A stretch of 64,000 nt of DNA, taken from assembly GCF_030269925.1 (NCBI RefSeq), contig NC_085112.1, positions 5,643,501-5,707,500 on the forward strand, in the 5' to 3' direction. Below the pieces are notes generated by a model. It did no database searches. It was not told the origin of the DNA and saw only the letters and a program-made list of their open reading frames with translations. The stretch is from Bombyx mori (Eukaryota > Arthropoda > Insecta > Lepidoptera > Bombycidae). Of the stretch, positions 25,009-38,200 are shown in pieces. The position numbers and the translations under genes are program-made. Every line of letters begins with the position of its first letter. Position 1 is the stretch's first letter.

Positions 25009-25498
25009 TAGGGGTTGATCGTATAAGAGTGAAAATTGAAAGTAATATGATTTTTTTTATTTAAGTCATGACAAAACAAAATAAAAAACTTGCCAAAAAA
25101 AATTAAAGTTTATAATTAACAAATAAAAAATAGGGGTTGATCATAGAGGGATGAAAAATTGAGAGTAACATCAGATTTTTTATTTTAATTCATGACAAAA
25201 TAAAAATAAAAATGAAAAACTTGCCAAAAAAAATAAAGTTTATAATTAACAAATAAAAAATAGGGGTTGATCGTAGAGGGGGGAAAATTTCAGAGTAATA
25301 TGAATTTTTTTATTCTACGTCATGATAAAATAAAAACAAAATTCTCGCAAAAAATTTTAAAGTTTTTAATTATCAAATAAAAAATAAGGGTTGATCGTAG
25401 AGGGGTGAAAATTTAGGGTTGTATGCATTTTTGTATGTTGTATCATAAAAAAATAGAAATTAAAAATTTTGTCTAAAAAATAAATAAAAAAATTGAGG
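25009..25498. repeat. tandem repeat, four units of about 113-130 bp
   Basis: Each unit starts TAGGGGTTGATC (TAAGGGTTGATC in the fourth): 25009, 25131, 25261 and 25385. The first three contain 'aaaatt', a 'cat gacaaaataaa'-like core and a 'taattaacaaataaaaaa'-type end; the fourth is diverged. Confidence 0.85.
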
Positions 25499-25731
25499 GG
25501 TGGACTACCCCTAACATTTAGGGGGATGAAAAATATATGTTGGCCGATTCTCATAGATACCGGATAAGCACAAAAAATTTCATCAAAATCGGTCAAGCCG
25601 TTTCGGAGGAGTATGGCAACGAAAACTGTGACACGAGAATTTTATATATTAGATAAAGAAGTCCCTTTTCCTTGTTAAATCAACTTCATTAAAAAATAGG
25701 GAGGGAAGCAAAACACGAATCGGGTGAGTGC

Positions 25732-25913
25732 TTTTTTTTTGTTATTGCTTAGATGGATGGACGGGCTCACAGCCCACCTGGTGTTAAGTGGTTACTGGAG
25801 CCCATAGACATCTTCAACGTGAATGCGCCACCCACCTTGAGGTATAAGTTCTAAGATCTCAAGTATAGTTACAACGGCTGCCCTACCCTTCAAACCGAAA
25901 CGCATTACTGCTT
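25732..25913 (-). mobile_element. Bm1 SINE, truncated
   Basis: Poly-T, 'attgcttagatggatggacg', breaks off at 'cgcattactgctt'. Confidence 0.8.
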
Positions 25914-26687
25914 GCTGATGTGCTGTCAAAACATCTACCTCCAAAAAGCATAACTGACGAGTGAGCAAGCCTAAATACCAAATTCATCAGCGGATGACAA
26001 GTGAAAAGAGCTTTTAATTTAATTCGTTGCGGTATCGGCCGGAGGAACCAAAAAAAAACCGCAACAGCTTGAAGCGATATCGACAATCCATAATTCATGT
26101 CCTACAATTTCATACATTTTTATGCGAGCGTTTCGCCATAAATACCCGTGAACAACTCATTCGAAATTATGCTCTATAAAATTGAGCATTGGCTCCAGAA
26201 TTGTACGGCAACAAATTTATTTAGGCCTTTTAAGCTTCCGACGATCACTCAGTGTATTGCAACATCGTACACGATATCAAACGGGTATTCAGATTAATGC
26301 AATTTCTCTTAAACGCTTACACGTCGTAAATAAAATTGCTGGTTCTGGATACGAAGGCGAACGTCTTTTTAAAAGGTTTAACATCGCATCAATTATCATA
26401 TAGAATGAAACTTCGTCGAATAGAAATTCACCTATAAAACATTGCTCGACATAAAATGAAAACAGAAAAAAACATAATTTGGATAAAACAATAATGATGT
26501 CCGCAACCGCCGAAATGCGATAGATGACAAAACACGCAACATAATAATTACGGCCGCCTCGTGTATGATTCATGTGGAAATGTGCGGTGGAATTTTTTTA
26601 CCAGAATATTATTATATAATGCGGCTATGATAATAGGACCAACATTCACGTAACTATTTTTTAACACTAGACATCTGTAATAATAGC

Positions 26688-26770
26688 AGGCAGCGGCTTC
26701 GCTTTTCCCCTGGCATTGTTGAAGTCCATGGGCAACGGTAACCATTCATCATCAAATGGGCAATAAATAA
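26688..26770 (+). mobile_element. LINE 3'-end relic
   Basis: 'ggcagcggcttcgcttttcc', 'gaagtccatgggcaacgg' and 'gggcaataaataaa' match the LINE tail in plus orientation. Confidence 0.6.
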
Positions 26771-27284
26771 AACATATTTAAGCTTAGATGATATTACTTG
26801 CATCTCAGAAACAATAGGATCCACGTTAAGATATCAGTATGTTTTTTTATTATGAAATAAAAAACCTGCTTAAAACTGTATCAATATACATACAACCATA
26901 TGTATCGTAACTGTATCAGGCAATTCGAAATGTTGAATGTTCAAAACTGAATTTATAGATACATAGGCTTTTTGCCTCTATACTCTCAAGGCTATGTTGA
27001 TTACCATGGAATATAGTCGATTTATTTATGGTTCGACAAAATGTGTCTAGTGAAGAATAGCTTAGGTCTCATTAAAGATCGCAAATCAATACTTAATAAG
27101 CCAACAACGAATCCCTGCACGTAAGAGTGATACAAATGGCCTCAACTTCATTATTTCTCAATAAAATGTAAAAATGTAATTCATTCGTTAATTCTTAATA
27201 TCAGATACTTGTTTTCTGCGCGTAATGCTTATTGTAAGTTGATTCTGTTACTACAGTCATATTTATTACTACCGAGAAGCATTC

Positions 27285-27390
27285 ACGCGTTCCGCTTTGA
27301 AGGTTGGGACAGAGTTGTATAAGATACTGTATTATTTACATTGCGACATCTGTGGGCTCCGGTAACCAAGGTACATAACACCAGCCGGAC
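27285..27390 (+). mobile_element. Bm1 relic
   Basis: 'gcgttccgctttgaaggttg', 'atctgtgggctccggtaacc' and 'aacaccag' in Bm1 plus order. Confidence 0.5.
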
Positions 27391-30300
27391 CCTCAGCAAA
27401 TTAACCGGTCTACGTTGTAAAAACATAAAAACAGTTTATTTTTGGTTCATGACAACAAACCAGGCAATGAATACAATTCGATCTCACCGTAGCAATTCCC
27501 AAGTCACCACTGTCGTTGACAGTTCTTTAAGAGCGACAAAACAGCTAAAATGTATTTGATACAGGAGTTCAGTGCCTATATAAAGAAATTTTATTCCTAC
27601 ATATCACTACACTAGTTGACACAAAAAAATAATACGAAAAACATGGCGGCCTTTGAGCATTTGACATTTCATTAATCATTTTGGCTTGGCTTGGGCGGCC
27701 GGCCGTGGATGTGTGCGCTAGTGCGTTGTATTTATGTATCCGTTAACCTAATGACTTTTATTAGATACAATCGTATATTTCCTCGAGTAAGGAAATTCGT
27801 AATGTGAAAGTCTATGTTAACAGTTGAAAATTTTCAACCATTTTCTTTTTAATGTGGAGTTCATATTTCTTTGTTGGTCTTTACTTAATATCCATGCGTA
27901 AATCGTTTAAATGCAATTTATATTAAATAATATGTACACCAAACAGAATACAGGTTTCTGTGTGCGTAAATTAGATTCAAAATAACAGTACAGGACACAG
28001 CAATCATAACACAAAAGGTTCACAAAATCTGGTTGGATCCCAAAAAGAATTTATAACTTGAATACACGGCTATCAGTCAGTGTTGTGTTGACGCTGATTC
28101 CCGTCGTGTTTCGCATTCGAAACGGAATGTTATTCACAGAAAATTCAACTTCGGTGTATGCTGAAAATTACGCGCGCCGCCCGGGATTGAACGAAATTCC
28201 GCCCGCAAAAAAGGTGTCAAATGAAATATTCAAATATATTTTAATATAATTCATGCGGCGGGCGTTTCATTTCTCTCCCTCGTAATGGAATGCTAAATTT
28301 TCGGGCGAACAAAAAATATATATTAATGCGCGTACCTAATAGCTTATACAAACTCGTTTGTTGGGTATTGTTGCGCACAATGGGTGCCATAACTCCGCGT
28401 CGCAACCACGGCCGGTGACGTCTTTGTTAGGTTGGTGGAGCTTTGTTCTGCGCCCGGCTCCGCCTGTCAACACGGCATCCTACCCAACCTCTACACCGTA
28501 TGCAAGCATCTACATCTAACCTGCCTTTAATCATACCGAAATTCAAAAGCTAACAAAATTAAGTTCGACTCTGCCATTAATCAAATTGAATCTATCAATT
28601 AAAATGCATTAATTTTGAAAAAACCGTCATTTTTTTTTTATACCGTTGTTTTTGGTATTGCTGGCTCACCCTAAAACGTATTCTAATTACCGGTTTCGTT
28701 TGGTCCATTACTTTAATTTGCGGTAGGAAAAACACGAATGAATATTTGAAAAGGCGATAGAAAATGAGTAATTGCGCTGGATCACGAAGTGAAAAGTTAT
28801 GAAAGGTGCCGGGCTCGGTGATTTTTCTACGTCATCAGCACACGTGGAAATCACATTGATAAAGAAAGTACTCTATCAAATGATCCCGTAGTCACACGAC
28901 ACTATGATTTTATATTAATAAGTGATAACTTATTTGATGACAGAATGCTTATATAGAATATAATTCGGAAAAATAGACACTGGCCAAAAATGAATTCCGA
29001 AATTTTATCCCACGTAATGTAGAGCGCGGAACGCATTAGGGCTCCAAGATGAGCTTCGCCGCGGGACAGCAAGCCCCAGGGGGCTTCCCCTGCCCCCATA
29101 AGCCGGGAGGAGGGCGATCTCCGCTCCAGAGAATATTTGACACGGGTCTGGCAGATAGACAGGCCGGTCATGTGTGATCCCCTGGCAGGAAACGGGGGCT
29201 TTTTTCCGTTCCTCCATCGACACAGCTACTCCCTACAAGTACAAGTATAAAGATACTGTGTATGATTTATGGCGCCGTCAGCTCGCACATGTGCACGCAT
29301 CGTGTGACGTATTTTGTTCCGGACTAATGATATCGACTGACTTTAATATTAGATTAAAGAATATCGTATGATAATTTACGGTAATATTGAAGCAGTGTTT
29401 TTCAGTAGCAATAACAATACACCAATGGAACCCATACTTTTTTATGTTAAAGTAATTAATGATTGTCCATTATCTTATTAATATTGTGTATCAATTTCAA
29501 TTTTGTGCGGTTTATGAGCACTAATGGAATTTTAATGCCACGTAATCAGTTCAGCCTCAACGACTTTAGTGGTCAAAGTATGATTGGCGTTCTATCCTGA
29601 CATTAAATTAATTTGAGGCATAATAATATCAAACCTCGAGCCAGAAGAGTATGGAAAACAAATCGAAAAGGACGGAAACTTTCTGAAAATGTTGCTAGTT
29701 AATTGAGTAAAACTTACCCACGTCTGATAGGATATAGTTTGGGGAATCGTACGCCCAAACTGAGACAACTTTAGGGCGTTAAAGGAAACTTGCTACTCAG
29801 TGAACTTTGATTTAACTTCGGGAACACTGAATTAATGTGTTAGCAAATACGATTAATTCCACAACGATGTTAATTGAATAATATTTAATAAAACAAAGAC
29901 AATATTTGGGATGAAATGTTTGAAAAAACCTTAATTATTAAATTATTCACCGAAATAAATAACATTATAACCCAGGATAATATGAAGATTGAAGATTAAG
30001 CAGTTAATATGATCTGTATAAGGCATACCTACACAAAACTGTTCCTCTATGTTCAGAAGGACAAACAGTCTATGATGTTTTGTAGGTACCTCAAGACTGC
30101 TAGTCACAGACAAGTCATGAATTGTTTTTTTTATCTTATCAAATTAATTACATTATTAGTTTAAATAAAGACAAATAAAGAAATTAAACTATCGGTGTGT
30201 ACGTAAATAAAGTGAATATTTGTAAAATTCAGTTCAGCTATTTTACTACTTTGAAATATTTTGAGATAAGATTTAATTTGACATAACAGTGAATTTCATT

Positions 30301-33300
30301 TACACCTTTACAGTGTGTTAATTTTATAAGATGGCAACACTCATGTACATACCCTAAAATCTACTAGCATTATGATTCGGAACATATCTATGTGTGCGTA
30401 CGTTTTCATAAGGAGATCCTGAGAAAGATCATAGTTGTGTGCGTGCTAAGGTTGGACATATATTAATGGGATTGGAGTAGTATTTTGTATGTGGGCGTAT
30501 GTAATTATGGAACGGTAATGCTTTTTTAATAAGCTTTGGTTTTTTGTGCCATAACCTATGAGGTAGTAGATAATCAGTAATTTTTCGTATGATTTGGAGG
30601 AGCTGTTAATACTTAAGTTCGGGCAAATAAAAAAAATGCTATCCACCTTAAAGAATATGTTTTACTACCTTGAAACAACGCGTGAATTGTCTATGACCAC
30701 GAAGCAATCGCTTTAAAATTTAGGTACAAAAAAACATAACATTGACGTAAAAATGAAAAGAATACATAAACTTTATTTCAGAACTTTAAATTATTCCCCA
30801 TTTAAAAAATCAATAACACGTACGCTAAAATAATATAAAAAACATTCGACTGTTTGAAGTAATATCAAAATTAAGTCAATCGTTCAATGTCTGTTTCACT
30901 GCCATCTCAAAGCGGAACTTTAGAATACAGAATTAGAAATATATTTTTATACTTCACTCCACCCCACGATAAAAAAATCTTTATGCAAATAATAGCACGT
31001 GTAAACACAAGGGGAAGTCGGCAAATGCAGTCGCTTACTTTTAAATAAATAAAAAAACGCGCTTTCGGAATCTCATTTTCGTCGGGGCCTATTAAATGTA
31101 GGACGCCGTGGAATTTTATTGAATTACATTTTTGTTATTTCTTCACGGCTGCTTTGTATTAATATTTCCTAATTAACGCACAATGAAGTTGTTTGAAGGC
31201 GCGTGTTATGTATTCCTTAATTAAGTGAGAATATTTGAAATTTGTTAATATCCATATCTCAGATATTTCGTCAAGATCCGGCTCTCTACAATAGTGTTTA
31301 AATGATGAACATAACGTAAGTACTTTTACTGATGGAAGGCCGTAATACGAGTCATGCCTGTTTTGTGTTCTGATTTGATGTGAATGTTTGAGTTCATATC
31401 AGAGCAGCCGCTATATAAGTAACACATACATCGACCTAATGTCAAAAAATGGGAGGCAACTGGGTGAGTTCTGGCAATACCAGCTGGGCCATGATATGCC
31501 ACATGGAGAAAAAAAAAACGGTTGTCTGTAAAGTCGGATTACTGACGATACTTGAACGTGACAATGTCATAAGAAAATACGCCTCAGAGCGAGGTAACGC
31601 CGCATGAGTCATGTTTTTTCGTTCGTGCAGCCGGCTCCATCGAATTACAAGACGTTGTCACGTCAAAAAACTATTAAAATACCAAAAACAAAAAAAAATT
31701 ATCCGAAAAAGAGCACTAAATAATTATCTTTTTCGAATCGAGTGCCAAAAAGTGTCGGATTTCGTTCAACATTAAAAAATCAACTGTTTCAATCAAGATC
31801 CACAACTAATATCTCAGACGACTTCAGCTGTCGAAAGAACATTCAAACAATTATTTACGAGGAGTTACAAAGTACGAGTCTGATCAAAAGCAATCTTCGT
31901 GTTGATTAAGTTAAGATTTCATCTTCGAACTCACAACAAAATTTCTTGCTTCATCACAAAACAATCGGGGAGCGAAACCAAACAACATCGACCGAAACTC
32001 ATTTGTAATTGTATTATACATCTCTCTACGTTTAATACGAAATGATTTGGGCTTTCAGTGGCAAGCGGGAAAATCAGAAGCAGGCTCCAGAACAAATACT
32101 TGTATTCAATCATCGGGCTTTCACAAAGGCCTCCGGGCTGATAACTGAACAATGAAATGTAACAAGTCGTCTATTCGGCATTGTATGCGCAGGGGGAACG
32201 AGGGTAGGGCACGGCGGGGGGCAGGGATTTCCATTATATTTCCATTTCCACCTCGATTCCCGGCGACTTATCGCGGCCTACCTCTCGGACTACGTAAGTA
32301 TATCTTTCTGTTCCGTTAGTCAGTGAGGCTATACGTCAAACTGGGCCCAAATAAAATATGTTTTCGCAGTAAAATTGGCGATGTATTCGTAGAGTCACAC
32401 AATCTCTGTCTGTTATTTTGAATGAACTTATCAATTAACTGTTCGGTAGAGCCTCGAAAGCAATCATTTAACGGTTAATGTTCTTCTTTTAGAGCAGTCT
32501 AAATATTTTTTTCTTTTATTGGCAGGATATTGACATCGGCAAATGAATATTGGCGCCCATCTGTAGTCGAACTCTCAACTATATTTTATTCTCAACAATA
32601 TTGCTTTACTCTTCAGACTAGAAGTTGGATGGTGGTACCCTCTCATACGAACTGATAAAATACAACACCATTAGTGATGAGATATATCCACAAAAAAATA
32701 TCAATACTTCCAAATAAACTTAGAGCAAAGGAAAATGAATGATTTCTCAGCGCTAATAGATTGACAAAATATATAATATGTATGAAGAAAATTGACCGAA
32801 TCGACCCTTAGGTACTGCTGGACCGGGGGTCTTTCGATTCCTACAGCGGACAAACATTCATATAACTAACAGACTTGTTTGCTCTTTTTCTGGATGTTTA
32901 AAATCTATATATGTAAAAAAAAAAACCTATACATGTAACAATGTGGATCAAGCCTCAGGTTTCCACAGTACAGAGAATCCTAGTTTGGGGTTAGATGTCA
33001 GTGTGAGAGTTGTTTTCCGATTATACCGGTTAATTAGTGATAGTTTAAAATGAATAAGAATGTAAAATTAAAAACACAATACATCCAATATTAGAATAAA
33101 TACCAATATTTTTTTTGAGATTAATATATAAACGTACCACACTTAGCAACTACCAGCTAAGATATGTTACTACCGGAAACACATAGGTACATATGAGAGT
33201 AGAATATAAGAAGTAAGATAATATCGCTAATGCTGATAGGAAATAATACCCTCATGAAGCACTCGACCAACAATGACACTATGAGAGGGCGTTCTCGCGA

Positions 33301-33727
33301 CGATTGGAAATTTATATTAGCATACATACATGTGAAAGTTTGTAAGTTTGGGTGTTTGTGGAGCAATGATCCAAAAATGAAACAAAAATGAACACGGATG
33401 AAATTTTCGTAGAAAAATAGTTTATCTTCTGGAAGCACATAAGATGCTGTTTATCATAGATCCGAAGAATACTGAATATTTCTGCCACAATACATACGAC
33501 AGTGGTTCTATAGTTCATGGTTTTAAAAATCGACTAGCGGTTTATGGAATAAAGAATGACCTGGAACTCTTGACCCCGGAAAATCAAAAGTATTCAATTG
33601 ATCAATGAAATTCGCGAGAATTTATATTGAACAAGATAGATGGAAGCTTGTCATAGAAGCTTAGTTTTGCTTAGTCACGTGAAACCTTAATTCCTCCGTG
33701 TAGTATATGTTCAACCACGTTCAACGT

Positions 33728-33825
33728 AGGCAGCGGATTGGCTGTTCCTCCAGCATTGATGATGACCATGAGCGACAATTACAGTTCCCCATTAGATAGG
33801 ACGTATGGTCGTTTACCAATAAAAG
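33728..33825 (+). mobile_element. LINE 3'-end relic
   Basis: 'ggcagcggattggctgttcc' to 'gtttaccaataaaag'; diverged copy of the LINE tail. Confidence 0.5.
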
Positions 33826-33943
33826 CTCTCGCAAGCTAGGCTTGAGCGTCAATGAACTAGCTGAAGAAAGCTTGAAGACAAGACGTAAGTATCAAATCGT
33901 ACAGCAACTGATGTTGGTAATTAAAGGATAATAATGGTATGCT

Positions 33944-34182
33944 TACCGGTGGTAGCACCTCTTGTGAGTCCGCGCGGGTAGGTACCACTATCCTGCCTAT
34001 TTCTGCCGTGAAGCAGTAATGCGATTCGGTTTGAAGGGCGAGGCAACCGTTGTAACTATACTGAGACGTTAGAACTGATATCTCAAGGTGGGTGGCGCAT
34101 TTACGTTGTAGATGTCTATGGGCTCAAGTAACCACTTAACACCAGATGGGCTGTGAGCTCGTCCACCCATCAAAGCAAAAAA
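33944..34182 (+). mobile_element. Bm1 SINE, head-less
   Basis: 'ggtggtagcacctcttgtga' through 'gctgtgagctcgtccaccca' to an A-rich tail. Confidence 0.85.
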
Positions 34183-34490
34183 TTATTCTCGTTAACGAAT
34201 TTCACTTATCTAGACTACACGCTCTTGTTAGTTCCACTGCACATTCAGCTAGAATAGTTAGTTTTGAATTTGCCAGCTATTGTCAGCGCTTTAAAGAAAG
34301 TTTCTGGCTCTCATTAATGAACGATAATCGTCGAGCCAGTCATAGTGAAGCATCGTAGAATTCAGAACTAATTCACCATAATAATAGAAGCTACTTAATT
34401 TACAAAAAAATAAATAAATAATAGTTTAAAAAAACTAATAAAATACGCTTTTATAGAAAATCTAACTAAAACACAGAAAAATATAATTTT

Positions 34491-34688
34491 AATAAATTTG
34501 AATTAAAAATAGTGTAAGAAAAAATGATTTTATTGTGAAAAAGCGTGGGGTGCATGGTTTAAGTAGTTATAAATATTTTATGAACATATATGAGTAGAAG
34601 GGTTATTTTGATAATATCCTGAAAAGCACCCCACGCTTTTTTACAATAAAATAATTTTTTTTTACACTATTTTTAATTCAAATTTATT
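34491..34688. mobile_element. long inverted repeat, MITE-like (63-bp arms)
   Basis: Arms 34491-34553 and 34626-34688 are reverse complements with about four mismatches; the inner ends read GCGTGGGGTGC / GCACCCCACGC, around a 72-nt loop. Weaker inverted similarity continues outward ('ctaactaaa' versus 'tttagttaa'). No frame. The target duplication is unclear. Confidence 0.7.
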
Positions 34689-34825
34689 TTCTATTATTTA
34701 GTTAAATTTCAATTTTTTCAATTTTTTTTTTAAATATGTAATTGTCATCGGTCCTTAATAAGTATACCAAATTTCGACTTCGATTAATCCGACGTTTTGA
34801 AGGGGGTCAAAATCGTGTTCAAAGA

Positions 34826-35262
34826 TTTTTTTTTTTTTTATTGCTTAGATGTGTGGACGAGCTCACAGCCCACCTGCTGTTAAGTGGTTACTGGAGCCCA
34901 TAGACATCTACAACGTAAAATGCGCCACACACCTTGAGATATAGTTCTAGGCCTCAGTATAGTCACAACGGCTGCCCCACCCTTCAAACCGAAACGCATT
35001 ACTGCTTCACGGCAGAAATAGGCGGGGCGGTGGTACCTACCCGTGCGGATTCACAAGAGGTCCTACCACCAGTAATTACGCAAATTATAGCTTTGCGGGT
35101 TTGATTTTTATTGCACGATGTTATTCCTTCACCGTGGAAGTCAACCGTGAACATTTGTTTAGTACGTATTTCATTAGAAAAATTGGTACCCGCCTGCGGG
35201 ATTCGAACACCGGTGCATCGCTCGATACGAATGCACCGGACGTCTTATCCTTTAGGCCACGA
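34826..35262 (-). mobile_element. Bm1 SINE, near full length
   Basis: Poly-T tail, body and the tRNA-like head with B box (GGGATTCGAACACCGG region at about 35198) and A box (CTTTAGGCCACGA at about 35250). The reference Bm1 structure for the window. Confidence 0.9.
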
Positions 35263-38200
35263 TTTCCGTTACAAACATACATACATACGTCTGAAGCTAG
35301 TAAAAGCGTATTAAAAAAGTTGAAATTGATAGGCCTATCATGCTTCGGTATTAATATAAATATATCATGAAAATTTAATGACACAGAAAACTATTACAAA
35401 AACATTAATCAGATGTGAAGTAAAAAACTGTTACAGAAATAACTTAAAGAAATCTAATATTACGGTACTTCTAAAATAAAAATACAATCTACGATCAAGA
35501 GGCGACACACTACGAAATTCAGAGGAAAAATAGGTAAAAAAAAAAAACAGATTATAATAAATGATTTACATGACTACTATCATCAATATAGGTAGTTTGT
35601 TTTACATGTTCTTTGACTACAGAGGAAAATAATAGGGGATTTTTATTAACAAAACATGTAACATTAGTGCTACATCTAAAGCCTCGTGAAAATTTCGTTA
35701 TCAAATGACATTAAAATGAATACACGGTACAATGATTTCCGACAGTTTTTTTTATGATAGCAATATTTCCTCAGGAATGCTGTAGAGAAAATTATCAAAA
35801 ACCTAAATACATTTTAATCATTAACTACTTCAGAAGTTAGTTCACAAATGATTAATGATTCGTACGCTGAGAACGCCAGAGTGTTCTATTTTAAAACGAG
35901 ATCCGTTCCTATTGGTTGATTTTTTATTTCAAAATGGCAGCCGATTTTTGAAGATAATTAATGAAGGCAGTCTCAAGTGGATAAGGTGAAACTCAATGAG
36001 AATATACGAGTAAGTGCGACTATTTGCTACCGTATCTTTGAAGTATCAAATTTTTCAAAGATTAAATACATTTTGTTTGGTTTCTGAATAATTGTTGATA
36101 ATTTAGTGGAATGAGTTATTGTAAGTATGAAATTAATTGTAAGTGCTATTAGCGTCGAAGAGGTAATAAATTACTTAGATAACACGCAACATATAATTAA
36201 ACAAATTAGCGAGATCATTACGAAAAAAGCTACTGTATAATTTAAATTGTCGTGTTTATAAGTGAATCAAATGACTCATATTTATCATCGCAAACATATA
36301 ATTTATCGGTTAATTTTTTTATTATTAACAAAAAATTGTATTGTACTATCATTGTGACATCACAATAATGCGGGCTTATACTGATAATTATTGAGAAAAA
36401 TTTTATATTCAATTTTGACTAAAATTTGTGGGTATTTCGATAATATCTAAAGTAAGTGTAGTTTGTCTCGGCGTCGTTAGTATCGAAGTAGAGTTTGAAA
36501 TTAATTAACAAGTTAGCCGAAGTTGACTGGTCTCTCTCATGGCGGACCGAAAATTGACAAATCTTATCTAGCTCCTTTGGATAAGGGTTACGACACGGGT
36601 TCGGCTCGTTCAGGCTTCTAGTTAAGTGGTTTTAGTATAAACCATACTGGGGTTGCTATAAAAAAGTTTATTTTAATACAAAAGGAATTAGAACCCAATT
36701 CTAGGTAAGACAAAATTAAGAAATTTTTATTGAATTCTTTTAAACTACCTTTAAACTATGACACAAGCTAAATTCAGTAGTTGTTTTCAAGGTTTAAACC
36801 GATTTGCCTAGTGTAACCAATGTCAATCAGCGTCTGTTCGTAGATAATAATAATAATACAATTGTTGGGTAAATTGTGCAATTTATATTGTGGTCGCAAC
36901 GTAGCTACTTATACTTGTGTAAGATCGCTGTCTAAGCAATGACTGTATCCGTTTAAAAACGGTTAGTAGATGAAAGAGATCCGGTATCAGAATTAATGTC
37001 AATTTCGTTCTATTGATGCACAAACGTACCTACTTGTACGAAGCAAAGGACTTACAATGGTTAAGGATAAAAGCGATGGACATGTGGCTATATGTAGTTT
37101 ATGCGGGTTAAATTATTTGAAGTTTTATCTTTTATTCAATAATACTTTTCTAAACTTTTAATATGAATGATTCGTTAATATTTAATGTATTTGGTATTAT
37201 TCATTATATCATTCTATTGACGTACTCATTTATTATATAATGTTTATCATCAAGTTTTAATTATTTTGTCAATTAATTATCTCATTGTTTTTTTTTGTAA
37301 CAAAGATGTATGAATGACATGAATCTCTAAAATTTTAAAATCGAACGCACCTTTTTTCACTTTAGAAATAAACTCATAGTCTCTTATACACAGTCACATA
37401 GTCACCACGATATCAGTAACAAAAAAAACATTAAGTCACATCACTTAATTTCATGCTAGTTAATAGAAATACGTTCTGTTTAAGTAACCAGCAAAACTAT
37501 CTCATTCGACAATTCATTCCCGAACTAAATCTCGAAATACGAACTTACTAGGCTTACATTCTCAAATTACAATGGAATCTCTAAATCAGCCAACTCAACC
37601 GTAAATTAGATCGCAGACAAATTCAAAAACAGTAGGAGACGGTAGCACAACTTGAAGGCTCATTGTTCGTATTCGGCGTCAGCTAAACAGAAGGTGAGCT
37701 TTTGTCCTGGGTGTTGTAAATTTTGTGAAAAGTGAAATTCCTTTTGAATGCCTCTTCGGCCCATAAATAATCCCCGAACAGTAGGAACGGTATTGTTTCT
37801 GACTCTTATTGTTTCACGTCAATGCAAAACGAGAGTGGTCCTCGTAGATTCGCAAATCAGTATGGAATACTTGCGATTTTCAGTGCGGCTACCATAAATC
37901 AATAAATAAATGCGCCATTCATAGTTTCGTGTCTGTGTAGTGAGTGGCTTATTGTAAGACAACAGATGAGTCGTCTATTATCAAAGGTGGCAATCTGTGC
38001 ATTTGGACAAAAAAATTTATTGATATTTCAATACAGATTGATTTGAATATAATCGTCTCCTTCAAAGAATACGGTTCAAAACCTGCATTAAATAAAGGTT
38101 AATACTTAACCTGTTATTTATCTAAGATGTCGTTCAGAAGAGTTTTGTGACAGCCAATGGAATACAAAGTCAATAATTCGTTTTTCTGATTTACCAATAA

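Larger units (their letters stand above)
24417..25653 (-). mobile_element. Helitron-like element, family C, 1.24 kb
   Basis: The plus strand starts CTAGCTGACCCGGCAAACG after A and ends TTTTATATATTAGA before T. On the minus strand this is 5'-TCTAATATATAAAATTCTCG...GGGTCAGCTAG-3' in an A/T target, as expected for Helitrons. It has no coding capacity. Inside are a perfect 22-bp hairpin and four tandem units of about 120 bp, listed separately. Confidence 0.7.
25914..33727. other. Antp intron, mostly unique
   Basis: AT-rich with GC-rich patches at 28130-28270, 28376-28500, 29030-29220 and 32180-32290. No frame with recognisable motifs. ATGGCGGC occurs at 27643-27650. Small LINE and Bm1 relics are listed separately. 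Confidence 0.5.

Noticed and set aside
25009..25498. CRISPR-like regular repeats
   Set aside because: Eukaryotic DNA; the units are contiguous degenerate tandem copies without spacers.
28150..28260. Possible GC hairpin (gccgcccg / gcggcgggcg)
   Set aside because: The arms are short and 100 bp apart, with mismatches; composition explains it.
31704..31737. CGAAAAAGA ... TCTTTTTCG inverted repeat
   Set aside because: A 9-bp stem of low complexity, expected by chance in AT-rich DNA.
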